Below are positions 57,246 through 64,000 of a DNA stretch of 64,000 nt, in pieces; within the stretch, counting starts at the first letter, position 1; the number at the start of each line of letters is the position of its first letter. The DNA is from Archangium sp. Lineage in GTDB: Bacteria; Myxococcota; Myxococcia; Myxococcales; Myxococcaceae. The stretch lies in NCBI GenBank assembly GCA_030681645.1, contig JAUXRX010000007.1, positions 62,001 through 126,000 of the forward strand. The letters run 5' to 3'. The translations under genes and the position numbers were made by a program. The notes below the pieces were generated by a model. The model was given only the letters and a program-made list of their open reading frames with translations. It searched no databases and was not told the DNA's origin.

Positions 57246-59774
57246 GTGGCCGCTCCTCGCAACCGCAAGCACATCATCGTTCGCGGCCAGCCGATTGCTG
57301 AGCCCTACAGGGCGCACACCCGCGGTGGCGGTGCGGAGAAGCCACCTGCGCCGACCAGTCGACCCGCTCATGGCAAGGCGCTCAAGAAGGCACTCGAGTC
57401 GGCTGTGGTCGAGGCGCACCAGCGCAGGGTCGACGCCGGAATCAATGTTCATGGAGCCGTGCCGGGGCTCTACGTCCAGTTCGAAAGCCAGCCCGGCGTT
57501 CCTCTGAACCTCTCGTCGCTAGAGGACGCGCGCCAGGGCATCGAGCTGGTCGCAGTCAGCCACACTCAGACGGCCGAACCCGAGCCCCGCCGTATCGAGC
57601 GCGCAACGGTGTTTGTGCCTGACGGCAAGGTGAAGCACTTCGTTACCCGCTTCGAGAGCTACGCGAAGACTGCGCTGAAGAAGGAACGCGAGCGACGTCA
57701 CGAAGACATGTTGGACCCGGTAGCTGTGCTTCGCCTCGCCACGCTGCGCGGCCTCTGGACGGACGCAGATGACGCCTACCCTGCCGAGAATGAACTGGTC
57801 TGGTGGGAGGTCTGGTTGCGCCGGAAGGACGGCAACGAACTCGGCCGGCTGATGGAGTTTGCTGGGCTCAAGGAGATTGAGGTCGCACCGCGCCGCCTGC
57901 AGTTCGACGACCGCACCGTGACGCTGGTCAGGGCAACGGCCAAACAGCTCTCCGACTCGATCGACGTGCTCAACGACCTCGCCGAGGTGCGGCTCGCGAA
58001 GGAGACCGCGACAGTCTTTGCCGACATGGGGCCTGAGGAACAGGGCGAGTGGGCGAAGGAGTTGCTGGCTCGAACGACGCCGGCCGGCGTCGGCGCACCG
58101 TCGGTCTGCGTGCTCGACACGGGAGTGACCCGCGGCCATCCGCTTCTCTCGGCCTCGCTGGCTTCCGACGACTGCCACACGTGCGACCCCGACTGGAAGA
58201 CGAACGACCATGAGGGGCACGGCACCGAGATGGCTGGTCTCGCTCTCTTCGGGGACCTCACGCCGATCCTCGCGGGTTCTGGACCTGTGCAGCTTCGCCA
58301 CGGTCTTGAGTCGGTGAAGATCTTGCCGCCCCGAACGCACCGACCGAATCCACCAGAGGTCTACGGAGCCATCACCGTTGAGGCGACAAGCCGTGTCGAA
58401 AGCAGGGCGCCCGAGCGGAAGCGCGTCTTCTCGATGGCCGTGACCGCCACCGACGAGCGCGATCGTGGCCAGCCCACGTCGTGGTCCGCCGCCGTCGATG
58501 CGCTTGCGGCCGGGCGCTCGCTCGACTCGACCACGCACGGCCTCGTCTACCTCGACGACGATTCTGACCCGCTCAGGCGGCTCTTCATCCTGAGCGCCGG
58601 AAATGTCGACCCGGGGGCGTTGCAGGTCGCCCACCTCGATCGGAGCGACGCCGACGCCGTCCACGACCCAGCCCAGGCGTGGAACGCGTTAACGGTGGGT
58701 GCGTTCACCGAGAAGGCCATCGTTCAGGATCCGAAGTGGGGCGGCTGGCAGCCAGTCGCCATGGCGGGTGACCTCTCGCCGTGGAGCACCACCGGAGTGG
58801 AGTTCGCCGATGCCTGGCCGATCAAGCCCGACGTCGTCTTCGAGGGTGGCAACGTCGTGAAAAGCGCCGCAGGTGAGATCCTCCCCTGCCCGGAGGTGTG
58901 CCTGCTCTCCACGCACTACCAGCCCGCGCAGCGGTCCTTCGCCCTGAGCTGGGCGACGAGCGCAGCGACCGCACTCGCGGCGCGGATGGCGGCTACGATC
59001 TCAGCCGAGTACCCCGCGCTGTGGCCCGAGTCCGTCCGAGCCCTTATGGTTCACTCTGCCGAGTGGACCGCCCAGATGCAGACCCACCTGCGAGGAGCGA
59101 GCCGGAAGCGAGACCGCGCGCGGCTGGTTCGCCGCTATGGCTTCGGCGTGCCTCACATCGATCGCGCGCTGCGGAGTGCCGGCGACGCGCTCACCCTGAT
59201 CGCGCAGGGCAGCCTCCGCCCGTTCGTCGACGGGAAGATGCGGGAGATGCACTTCTTCGAACTGCCTTGGCCAAGGGATGTACTCCAGAGCCTCGGCGAG
59301 ACGCTCGTAAGACTTCGCGTAACGCTCTCGTATTTCGTCGAGCCGAACCCCGGCCGCCGTGGCTGGAAGAAGCGACACCGCTATGCCTCGCACGGTCTGC
59401 GCTTCGAGGTGAAGGGGCCCACCGAGTCGCTCGAGGAGTTCCGCAAGCGGCTCAATCAGCGGGCGCTCGACGAGGACGAGGAGAAGCCCTCAACCGGTGG
59501 AGACTCGTCCGAGTGGTACCTGGGCGAACAGGCTCGCAGCCGCGGGTCGATTCACTCGGACATCCTCCAGGGCTTCGCAGCCGACGTTGCCGAGCGAGGG
59601 GTCGTCGGCGTCTACCCGGTGAGCGGGTGGTGGAAGGACCAGCCCAAGAGAGACCGCAGCGAGATGGGCGCGCGTTACGCCCTCGTCGTGTCGATCGAGA
59701 CGCCGGGCATCGAGACCGACATTTGGACCCCCGTCGCCGAGGAAGTCGGAATTCCCGTCGTCGTCGAGACCTGA
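57246..59774 (+). CDS. ietS: Subtilisin-like serine protease of an IetAS-type defence pair
   Basis: An 842-aa S8 family protease with a ~280-residue N-terminal domain. Catalytic triad: Asp291 (VCVLDTGV), His325 (DHEGHGTEMAG) and Ser572 (LSWATSAATALAARM, a GTS-like block with Ala before Thr). Asn453 in ILSAGN is the oxyanion residue. No signal peptide is visible, so it should act in the cytoplasm, presumably controlled by the ATPase. Part of a two-gene unit with ietA. The protease would degrade host or phage proteins on infection; the target is unknown. GTG start at 57246. Confidence 0.85.
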   Translation: MAAPRNRKHIIVRGQPIAEPYRAHTRGGGAEKPPAPTSRPAHGKALKKALESAVVEAHQRRVDAGINVHGAVPGLYVQFESQPGVPLNLSSLEDARQGIELVAVSHTQTAEPEPRRIERATVFVPDGKVKHFVTRFESYAKTALKKERERRHEDMLDPVAVLRLATLRGLWTDADDAYPAENELVWWEVWLRRKDGNELGRLMEFAGLKEIEVAPRRLQFDDRTVTLVRATAKQLSDSIDVLNDLAEVRLAKETATVFADMGPEEQGEWAKELLARTTPAGVGAPSVCVLDTGVTRGHPLLSASLASDDCHTCDPDWKTNDHEGHGTEMAGLALFGDLTPILAGSGPVQLRHGLESVKILPPRTHRPNPPEVYGAITVEATSRVESRAPERKRVFSMAVTATDERDRGQPTSWSAAVDALAAGRSLDSTTHGLVYLDDDSDPLRRLFILSAGNVDPGALQVAHLDRSDADAVHDPAQAWNALTVGAFTEKAIVQDPKWGGWQPVAMAGDLSPWSTTGVEFADAWPIKPDVVFEGGNVVKSAAGEILPCPEVCLLSTHYQPAQRSFALSWATSAATALAARMAATISAEYPALWPESVRALMVHSAEWTAQMQTHLRGASRKRDRARLVRRYGFGVPHIDRALRSAGDALTLIAQGSLRPFVDGKMREMHFFELPWPRDVLQSLGETLVRLRVTLSYFVEPNPGRRGWKKRHRYASHGLRFEVKGPTESLEEFRKRLNQRALDEDEEKPSTGGDSSEWYLGEQARSRGSIHSDILQGFAADVAERGVVGVYPVSGWWKDQPKRDRSEMGARYALVVSIETPGIETDIWTPVAEEVGIPVVVET

Positions 59775-59790
59775 CTCGCCCCGCTCGTGA

Positions 59791-60112
59791 CTACGTCGGG
59801 TCAGTGACTTTCTTCGCCTTGACGATGCGATCGACCACGAGGCCCGCCGGCCAAAGGCCCATGTCCTGTGTCATCCCGATCGACCGTGCCTCGCACAATG
59901 ACCTGACGTCCATCGAGAGAGGCCAGGCTCGCCTTCAAGTCCTGCGGCAGGCTCAGGTCCACCCAGATTCGGCTGCTTCCATCCCTCAATTCACGGCCCT
60001 CGAACTCCAAGCTCAGCACCCCGCGTACCCAGACCGATCGACCGTGGAGCGCATCGAGCTGCTCAAGCACCTCGGTCAGCCGCATCACGTCCGTTGGATC
60101 GTCTGACGCCAT
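59791..60112 (-). pseudogene. Small OB-fold-like gene with a probable frameshift near its 3' end
   Basis: On this strand, ATG 60112 opens a 103-aa frame (start MASDDPTDVMRLTEVLEQLD; strand-rich VWVRGVLSLEF, IWVDLSL and VIVRGTVDRDDTGHG) that ends at 59801 in a basic, low-complexity tail (GPRGRSHRQGEESH). Removing one base near 59863 shifts to a frame reading MGLWPAGLVVDRIVKAKK, ending at 59791, which continues the fold naturally. The N-terminal part looks like a small OB-fold domain. It follows the defence pair in opposite orientation and may be a decaying gene or carry a sequence error. Confidence 0.5.
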
Positions 60113-60229
60113 GTCGGAACCATCGCAGCGCGCGCGAGCCGTGTCACCGCATCCAGGGCCAGACGCCTGTCGCCGGACGCTTACGCCGCTCCGCGACTTG
60201 CGACGACGAAACCCCTCTCGTTCTTGGGC

Positions 60230-60973
60230 TCACGACAGCTGCATCACGCTCACCCCGAGGTTGAGCGGGAAGAAGGCGCTCGGCCCCGGCCCCATCGGGT
60301 TGAACACGATCCCGTCGACCCCCGCGCGCGGCAACAGCTCGAACAACGCCTTCGCGTCGAGGTGCGCCGTCCTCGTGCCCGGCGCCTGGGCCTGCACCCG
60401 CTCGAAGCTGTCGGGCGAGGTGAACACCATCGCCGGGTTCTTGAACCCACCCATGCCCTGCGCGGTGGCCACCGCGTCGTTCGGGTGCACCAGGATCGTG
60501 TAGGCCTCGAACGTGCGCAGCGCCGCGTGCAGTCCTTCCTTCGACTTCGAAGGTGTCGCCAACAGCGTCTCGAGGCGCACCGCGCGCCCCCACAACCGCG
60601 CCAGCGGGAGCGCCTCGGTGCCCACGAACCAGAAGTGCGGCAGCGTGCCGCCGGGGTTCACCTTGAGCTTGCCCAGCTTCGGCTCGAGCGCGCAGAACAG
60701 CTCGATGCCGCTCACCGGCGTGACGAAGCTGCCCAGCGGCTGCTTCGCCACCAGGTCCAGGCACGACTCGTCGGTGAACACGTACAGCTCACCCTGCGGC
60801 GGTCCGCCCTTCTCGCTGAGCATCACGATGCGATCGAACTGGTTGCGCCCGAGCACCGGCGCGAAGCCGATGGGCACGAAGTACGCGGGGTGAGAGGCCA
60901 GCGCGCGCATCACCTCGTGCGTGCTGGCCTGCTTCGCGGCGAAGCGCTCGAGGGTCGTCAGGGCCGTCGACAT
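60230..60973 (-). CDS. SseB-like protein, hypothetical
   Basis: A 247-aa cytosolic protein. YFVPIGFAPVLGRNQFDRIVMLSEKGGPPQGELYVFTDESCLDL (~33-77) and repeated FVTPVSGIELF-type blocks suggest the two-domain SseB N-terminal fold, in which the second half resembles VDGIVFNPMGPGPSAFFPL. SseB-type proteins are enhancers of secretion or enhanced serine sensitivity factors; the role here is unknown. The ATG at 60973 is the most likely start, with no overlap with the divergent gene at 61011. The 117-bp gap before it (60113-60229) holds no recognisable gene. Confidence 0.6.
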   Translation of the reverse strand: MSTALTTLERFAAKQASTHEVMRALASHPAYFVPIGFAPVLGRNQFDRIVMLSEKGGPPQGELYVFTDESCLDLVAKQPLGSFVTPVSGIELFCALEPKLGKLKVNPGGTLPHFWFVGTEALPLARLWGRAVRLETLLATPSKSKEGLHAALRTFEAYTILVHPNDAVATAQGMGGFKNPAMVFTSPDSFERVQAQAPGTRTAHLDAKALFELLPRAGVDGIVFNPMGPGPSAFFPLNLGVSVMQLS

Positions 60974-61010
60974 GGGTCGACGTTCGCACTGCGCCCTCAT
61001 CTGCGCCAAC

Positions 61011-61907
61011 ATGCATTCCATGCTGCTCAGCCTGGTGCTGGCCGCCGCGCTCTGGCCGGCCCCGCTCTCCACTCCCGTCGAAGGTTGCCAGGCCGCCGCC
61101 TGCACCGCGCTGGCGAACCAGAAGATCTGCAAGTGTGTCCCCGGCGCCGGAGAGGCGCGCCCCGGTATCGTGATCGAAGGGCCGGGCCAGCGGCACCTCG
61201 AGTGGGACGCGCGCGCCTTCCTTGGAGACGTGACCGACTTCGTGGTGCAGACCGTCGAGCTCGACGGCGACGGCAAGCCCGAGACGATCGTCGCCAGCCG
61301 CGCGGCCGAGTCGAACGGCATGGTGGTGCGCGACTGGGAAGTCGCCATCATCGACGGCGCCACCGACGAGGTGATGCACGTGCTGGTGCAGGACTGGGGT
61401 CCCGACGCGATCTCCCCCAGCGGCACGCTCCTGCTCACCGAGTGGGCGATGAGCGGCGGGGTGATCGCCTTCACCGGCCGCGAGTACACCTACGAGAGCG
61501 GCCGGCTCGAGGCGGCCGACGCGCCGGTGAAGCGCCGCGCGTTGAGCCCCGCGTTCGAGAAGGAGCGCCTCGCCGCGATCACCGCGTCCACCAATCGCAC
61601 CGTGCACCCGCGGGCGTTCCTGAGCCACGCCTCGACGAAGCAGGGCGCCGACGTGGTGCCGAAGCTGATCTCGCCGGTGGTGGTGAAGGGCGTGGCGCGC
61701 GAGGACCCGTGGCTGCAGCTCCACGTGCAGGGCGCGAACGGTAAGATCGAGACGTTGTCGGCAGACGTGGAAGGCCCCGCCACGCTCCGGCTCGGTGACG
61801 CGCGCCGCAAGCGGCTCTTTCCGCTCGGCTACGCCCCGGCCGACGCCGAGACCTGGCTGCTCGGGCGCAACGTGTGGCGCGCCGACGGCCAGCTCTGGAT
61901 CAACTGA
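61011..61907 (+). CDS. Secreted hypothetical protein
   Basis: A 298-aa protein with a signal peptide (MHSMLLSLVLAAALWPAPLS). After a CQAAACTALANQKICKC cluster (~24-40) it has a repeating beta-rich body with VELDGDGKPETIVASRAA (an EF-hand-like D-x-D-G-D element, common in secreted FG-GAP/VCBS proteins). Function unknown. ATG 61011 or 61020 could start it; the second gives a slightly shorter signal. Divergent from the SseB-like gene, with the start regions 38 bp apart. Confidence 0.7.
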   Translation: MHSMLLSLVLAAALWPAPLSTPVEGCQAAACTALANQKICKCVPGAGEARPGIVIEGPGQRHLEWDARAFLGDVTDFVVQTVELDGDGKPETIVASRAAESNGMVVRDWEVAIIDGATDEVMHVLVQDWGPDAISPSGTLLLTEWAMSGGVIAFTGREYTYESGRLEAADAPVKRRALSPAFEKERLAAITASTNRTVHPRAFLSHASTKQGADVVPKLISPVVVKGVAREDPWLQLHVQGANGKIETLSADVEGPATLRLGDARRKRLFPLGYAPADAETWLLGRNVWRADGQLWIN

Positions 61908-61911
61908 ACAG

Positions 61912-61975
61912 CTCGACTCCGCTCGGGGTGAGCGGTGACGAGCTCGATCGCCATTTCGATCAACCCTCTCGCGAC
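61912..61975. repeat. Intergenic repeat (CTCGACTCCGCTCGGG family)
   Basis: CTCGACTCCGCTCGGGGTGA followed by GCGGTGACGAGCTCGATCGC and TTTCGATCAACCCTCTCG. It fills most of the 96-bp gap between convergent genes. The closest relative is the element at 52906-52975. Confidence 0.85.
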
Positions 61976-62003
61976 GAAGGGCGAGCCCGATTCCGGCGTT
62001 GAG

Positions 62004-62252
62004 TCAGGGCCCCGCGAGCCACTGCCGCTTGAGCCCCTCGAGCAGCTCGGGGGTGATGAGCGAGCCGGAGTCGGATCCGATCACCGCGTTCACCCCGCAC
62101 ACCGGGCAGACCGCGGTGGTGCCCTCGTCGACCCAGTGCGTGATCGCGCTCGGCTCGAAGATCGACAGGCAGTGAAAGCACCCGCACCGGCTGCTGCGCA
62201 GCACCTGGTGTCGATGGTGGGCCGAGGCCGCGTGAGAGGTGGAGAGCTTCAT
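62004..62252 (-). CDS. Small zinc-ribbon-like protein of a widespread uncharacterised family
   Basis: An 82-aa cytosolic protein with CGCFHC (~28-33) and CPVCG (~53-57), probably a zinc ribbon, around SIFEPSAITHWVDEGTTAVC. Small proteins with this CFxCxxIFxPxxIxxWxDxGxTAxCPxCG arrangement occur in many bacteria without known function. Start ATG 62252 overlaps the stop of the PilZ gene by 4 bp (ATGA). Confidence 0.8.
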   Translation of the reverse strand: MKLSTSHAASAHHRHQVLRSSRCGCFHCLSIFEPSAITHWVDEGTTAVCPVCGVNAVIGSDSGSLITPELLEGLKRQWLAGP

Positions 62253-62944
62253 GGCGCCGCGTTCGGGTCTGCGCCGAACAGCACGCGCGCGATCCAGGGA
62301 GGCGTGGGCAGCGCCTTGAGCGTGAGCAGATCGTCGAGCAGCTGCGAGGTCTGCGGCTTGAGCTCGCCGAAGGCCACGCCCACGCGCGGGGGCATGGTGT
62401 CGCTCGAGCGCGACGAGACCGCCCACACCACCTGGCCCGGCACGCTCAGCACGCCCGTGGTCAGCTTCATCTGGATCAAGAAGGGCATGCCCACCTTGAT
62501 GTGGCGGGGCAGGGTGTCGGCCTCGACGTCGATGCCCACGCCCCCCGAGCTGATGTCGCGCAGGCGATAGGTCGGCGAGTCAGGCTTGTTCTCCGTCGCG
62601 CGCACGTGCAGCGGAATGCGCGGCGTCTTGCGCTTCTTGTCGAACTGCGAGGCCTCGAAGATGCGTTTGATCACCCCGTCGAGCCCGATGCGATTGCGCG
62701 GCGGCTCGTAGCGAATGTGCAGCACGTACCGCCCGGGTGACGTCTCGGTCACGGTCAGCACCGTGCCGGACACCTCCACTGGATCGCGCACCCCCGGTGA
62801 TCGGAGCTCGAAGACGAACTTCGTTCCTACTGGAAGCGCCTTCTTCGTCTCGATCCGCACGCCGCCGCGCCCGACGCTCTTGGTCAGCTCGCCCAGAAGT
62901 GATTCTGGCGACTTGTAGGCGACCTTGAGGCGAACCGGCGTCAC
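62249..62944 (-). CDS. Tandem PilZ-domain protein
   Basis: A 231-aa cytosolic protein. The first half (~1-95) is a PilZ-like domain without the binding arginines (SVGRGGVRIETKKALPVGTKFVFEL). The second half (~100-210) is a complete PilZ domain with RKTPR (RxxxR) and DISSGG (DxSxxG), so it should bind c-di-GMP. Its C-terminus looks unstructured. It is divergent from mraZ (250-bp gap) and coupled to the small zinc-ribbon gene. The target is unknown; PilZ proteins in myxobacteria affect motility and polysaccharide. Confidence 0.88.
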   Translation of the reverse strand: MTPVRLKVAYKSPESLLGELTKSVGRGGVRIETKKALPVGTKFVFELRSPGVRDPVEVSGTVLTVTETSPGRYVLHIRYEPPRNRIGLDGVIKRIFEASQFDKKRKTPRIPLHVRATENKPDSPTYRLRDISSGGVGIDVEADTLPRHIKVGMPFLIQMKLTTGVLSVPGQVVWAVSSRSSDTMPPRVGVAFGELKPQTSQLLDDLLTLKALPTPPWIARVLFGADPNAAP

Positions 62945-63062
62945 AAATGCCCTTTCTTACTGCACTTTCGACACAAAGGCCCCGTTCGGAAAGATGACGC
63001 GGTGCGCATGCGATGTAACACAAGACCCGCTTTCCGATCGCAGGGCCACCCCTCCCGCTTTC

Positions 63063-63091
63063 TTGACCGTGCCGAAAACCCCCTCTATTTT
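63063..63091 (+). promoter_or_regulatory. Sigma-70-type promoter upstream of mraZ
   Basis: TTGACC (63063-63068), a 17-bp spacer, then TATTTT (63086-63091). The predicted start of transcription is about 63098, giving a ~98-nt leader before the GTG of mraZ. Confidence 0.75.
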
Positions 63092-63102
63092 CGCGGCTCA
63101 AG

Positions 63103-63127
63103 TGGCAGAAAGTGGTAACGAGCGGAT
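63103..63127 (+). promoter_or_regulatory. Three 10-bp-spaced repeats in the mraZ leader (candidate MraZ boxes)
   Basis: TGGCA (63103), TGGTA (63113) and CGGAT (63123) are repeated every 10 bases. In E. coli and other bacteria MraZ binds TGGGN repeats with 5-nt spacers, the same 10-bp period, and represses its own operon. Here the third base of TGGG is not kept, so binding is inference. Confidence 0.4.
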
Positions 63128-63195
63128 CAATTTCCCTCGTGGTGGTGGATCAGGGCAGGCCGTACCCCGCAGTTCTTCAACGGAGCGACGCAGAC

Positions 63196-63648
63196 GTGTT
63201 CCGTGGCGTCTTCGAACATCAGATCGACGCGAAGGGCCGAACGAGCTTCCCGGTGAAGCTGCGGGACACCCTCGTCGGCAGCTACGACGATCGGTTGATC
63301 GTCACGACGGCGCTCGATCCCTGCCTGCACTGCTACCCGGTTCGGGAATGGGAGCAGTTCGAGACGGCGCTGGCCCGGCGCAACCCGATGGAGCCGGGGG
63401 TCAAGGCGCTGCTGCGGCTCTACGTGGCCAGCGCGCAGGAGCTGCAGCTCGACAAGCTGGGGCGGGTGCTCATTCCCCCGTCGCTGCGCGCTTACGCAGG
63501 GCTGGAGAAGGACCTGGTCTGGGCCGGCATGGTGAAGGTGATCGAGCTCTGGTCGAAGGACGGCTGGAGAGCGGCGCAGGAAGAGGCCCGCCACGAGGCC
63601 GATTCTGCCGACGTGATGCGGGTGCTGACCGAGCTGCGGCAGGGCTGA
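63196..63648 (+). CDS. mraZ: Transcriptional regulator MraZ
   Basis: A 150-aa AbrB-like DNA-binding protein that usually heads the division and cell wall (dcw) cluster. The family start [25 protein letters not shown] and the second repeat [20 protein letters not shown] are both present. GTG 63196 is chosen because the conserved FRG begins right after it; a longer frame from 63112 lacks support. GGAG lies about 10 nt upstream. The downstream gene encodes a STAS protein, not mraW, within the window. Confidence 0.9.
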   Translation: MFRGVFEHQIDAKGRTSFPVKLRDTLVGSYDDRLIVTTALDPCLHCYPVREWEQFETALARRNPMEPGVKALLRLYVASAQELQLDKLGRVLIPPSLRAYAGLEKDLVWAGMVKVIELWSKDGWRAAQEEARHEADSADVMRVLTELRQG

Positions 63649-63682
63649 ACTTTTTTGAAGTCTTCTTTCGAGGGGAACCTAA

Positions 63683-64000
63683 GTGAGCGAGCTGGCGAAT
63701 CAGGCAGTCACGAAGCAGCGCAACCACGCTACAGAAACGTCTCGCATCATGACCATGGTGCTCGAGGGTGAGCTCGACCGGGCTGACGTGCAGGACATCA
63801 TCGACATGCTGGCGAGGAAGACGCTCGAGGGCGTGGTGGAGATCGTGATCGACTTCGCCGACGTCACCCACTTCGACTACCGCGGGGTCAAGCCGCTGGT
63901 GCGCCGGGCCGAGGTGCTCCGCGAGCTGGGCGGCGACGTCAAGCTGGCCGGCCTCACTCCCTACCTGCACGCCATCTTCCGCAGCGCCGGCGCGCACGAC
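63683..64000 (+). CDS. STAS-domain protein (3' end outside window)
   Basis: The first 106 codons, open to the end of the window. After a ~20-residue lead (SELANQAVTKQRNHATETSR), MVLEGELDRADVQDIIDMLARKTLEGVVEIVIDFADVTHFDYRGVKPLVRRAEVLRELGGDVKLAGLTPYLHAIFRSAGA is a STAS fold (positions ~25-105), as in anti-sigma-factor antagonists and SpoIIAA. The phosphorylatable Ser of SpoIIAA (before the second helix) reads Tyr-Arg (FDYRGV) here, so phospho-control is uncertain. GTG 63683 has GAGGGGAA upstream. Co-directional with mraZ, 34 bp after it. Confidence 0.85.
   Translation, partial: MSELANQAVTKQRNHATETSRIMTMVLEGELDRADVQDIIDMLARKTLEGVVEIVIDFADVTHFDYRGVKPLVRRAEVLRELGGDVKLAGLTPYLHAIFRSAGAHD

Noticed and set aside
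60111..60503. Plus-strand open frame beginning MSEPSQRARAV
   Set aside because: Runs antisense into the SseB-like gene and has no recognisable features.
63112..63195. 28-residue N-terminal extension of MraZ
   Set aside because: The conserved family N-terminus starts at 63196; the extension would lie over the candidate MraZ boxes.

Overview
The window is very GC-rich, densely coded and free of tRNAs, rRNAs, CRISPR arrays and intact insertion sequences. It fits a myxobacterium (Myxococcota, probably Cystobacterineae). The main evidence is a CarD/CarG pair (RNAP-binding domain plus HMGA-like AT-hooks next to an archaemetzincin-like zinc protein), a complete alternative chemosensory cluster, several PilZ proteins, a Ser/Thr kinase with a PEGA domain, and many Cys-rich Asp/Gly-rich lipoproteins.

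Layout. 1-1.2 kb: end of a TolC-type efflux channel. 1.3-5.1 kb: a compact terpenoid operon (class I terpene synthase, class II cyclase, HMG-CoA reductase) with overlapping genes. 5.2-14.1 kb: a chemosensory locus made of two converging units: (+) double-receiver/PilZ protein, CheY-like protein, CheW; (-) MCP, CheR, CheW, CheA-receiver hybrid, CheB. 14.2-17.1 kb: a lipoprotein and a GT39-type glycosyltransferase. 17.2-23.9 kb: an AddB/AddA-type helicase-nuclease pair for double-strand break processing. 24-29.6 kb: a lipoprotein, a two-component pair whose NtrC-like regulator has lost GAFTGA, Hsp20, an envelope protein and an XRE-cupin regulator. 29.7-39.6 kb: a PG-binding/EEP nuclease fusion, RimO, RNase J, DoxX, a SWIM-SNF2 ATPase and a thioesterase. 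39.6-46.5 kb: an aldo-keto reductase, Cys-rich lipoproteins, and a GT39 enzyme with a membrane partner coupled to carG. 46.5-52.8 kb: CarG, CarD, small proteins, a Ser/Thr kinase, and an App1-like phosphatase coupled to a lipoprotein. 53-56.1 kb: lipoproteins and an acyl-CoA dehydrogenase. 56.2-59.8 kb: an AAA+ ATPase/subtilase pair matching the IetAS anti-phage architecture, followed by a small gene that looks frameshifted. 60.2-64 kb: an SseB-like protein, a secreted protein, a zinc-ribbon protein, a tandem PilZ protein, mraZ with a clear promoter and candidate autoregulatory boxes, and the start of a STAS gene.

Besides the genes, the window carries two families of dispersed palindromes. 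One (26-bp arms, related to CTCGACTCCGCTCGGG) lies in intergenic gaps and once, in frame, inside addA. The other (CCCTCTCCCC/GGGGAGAGGG arms) lies between genes and is twice translated as the N-terminal region of an exported or anchored protein. No stretch longer than 300 bases lacks a gene. Coordinates and motifs were read by eye; family assignments rest on motif recognition without database searches.
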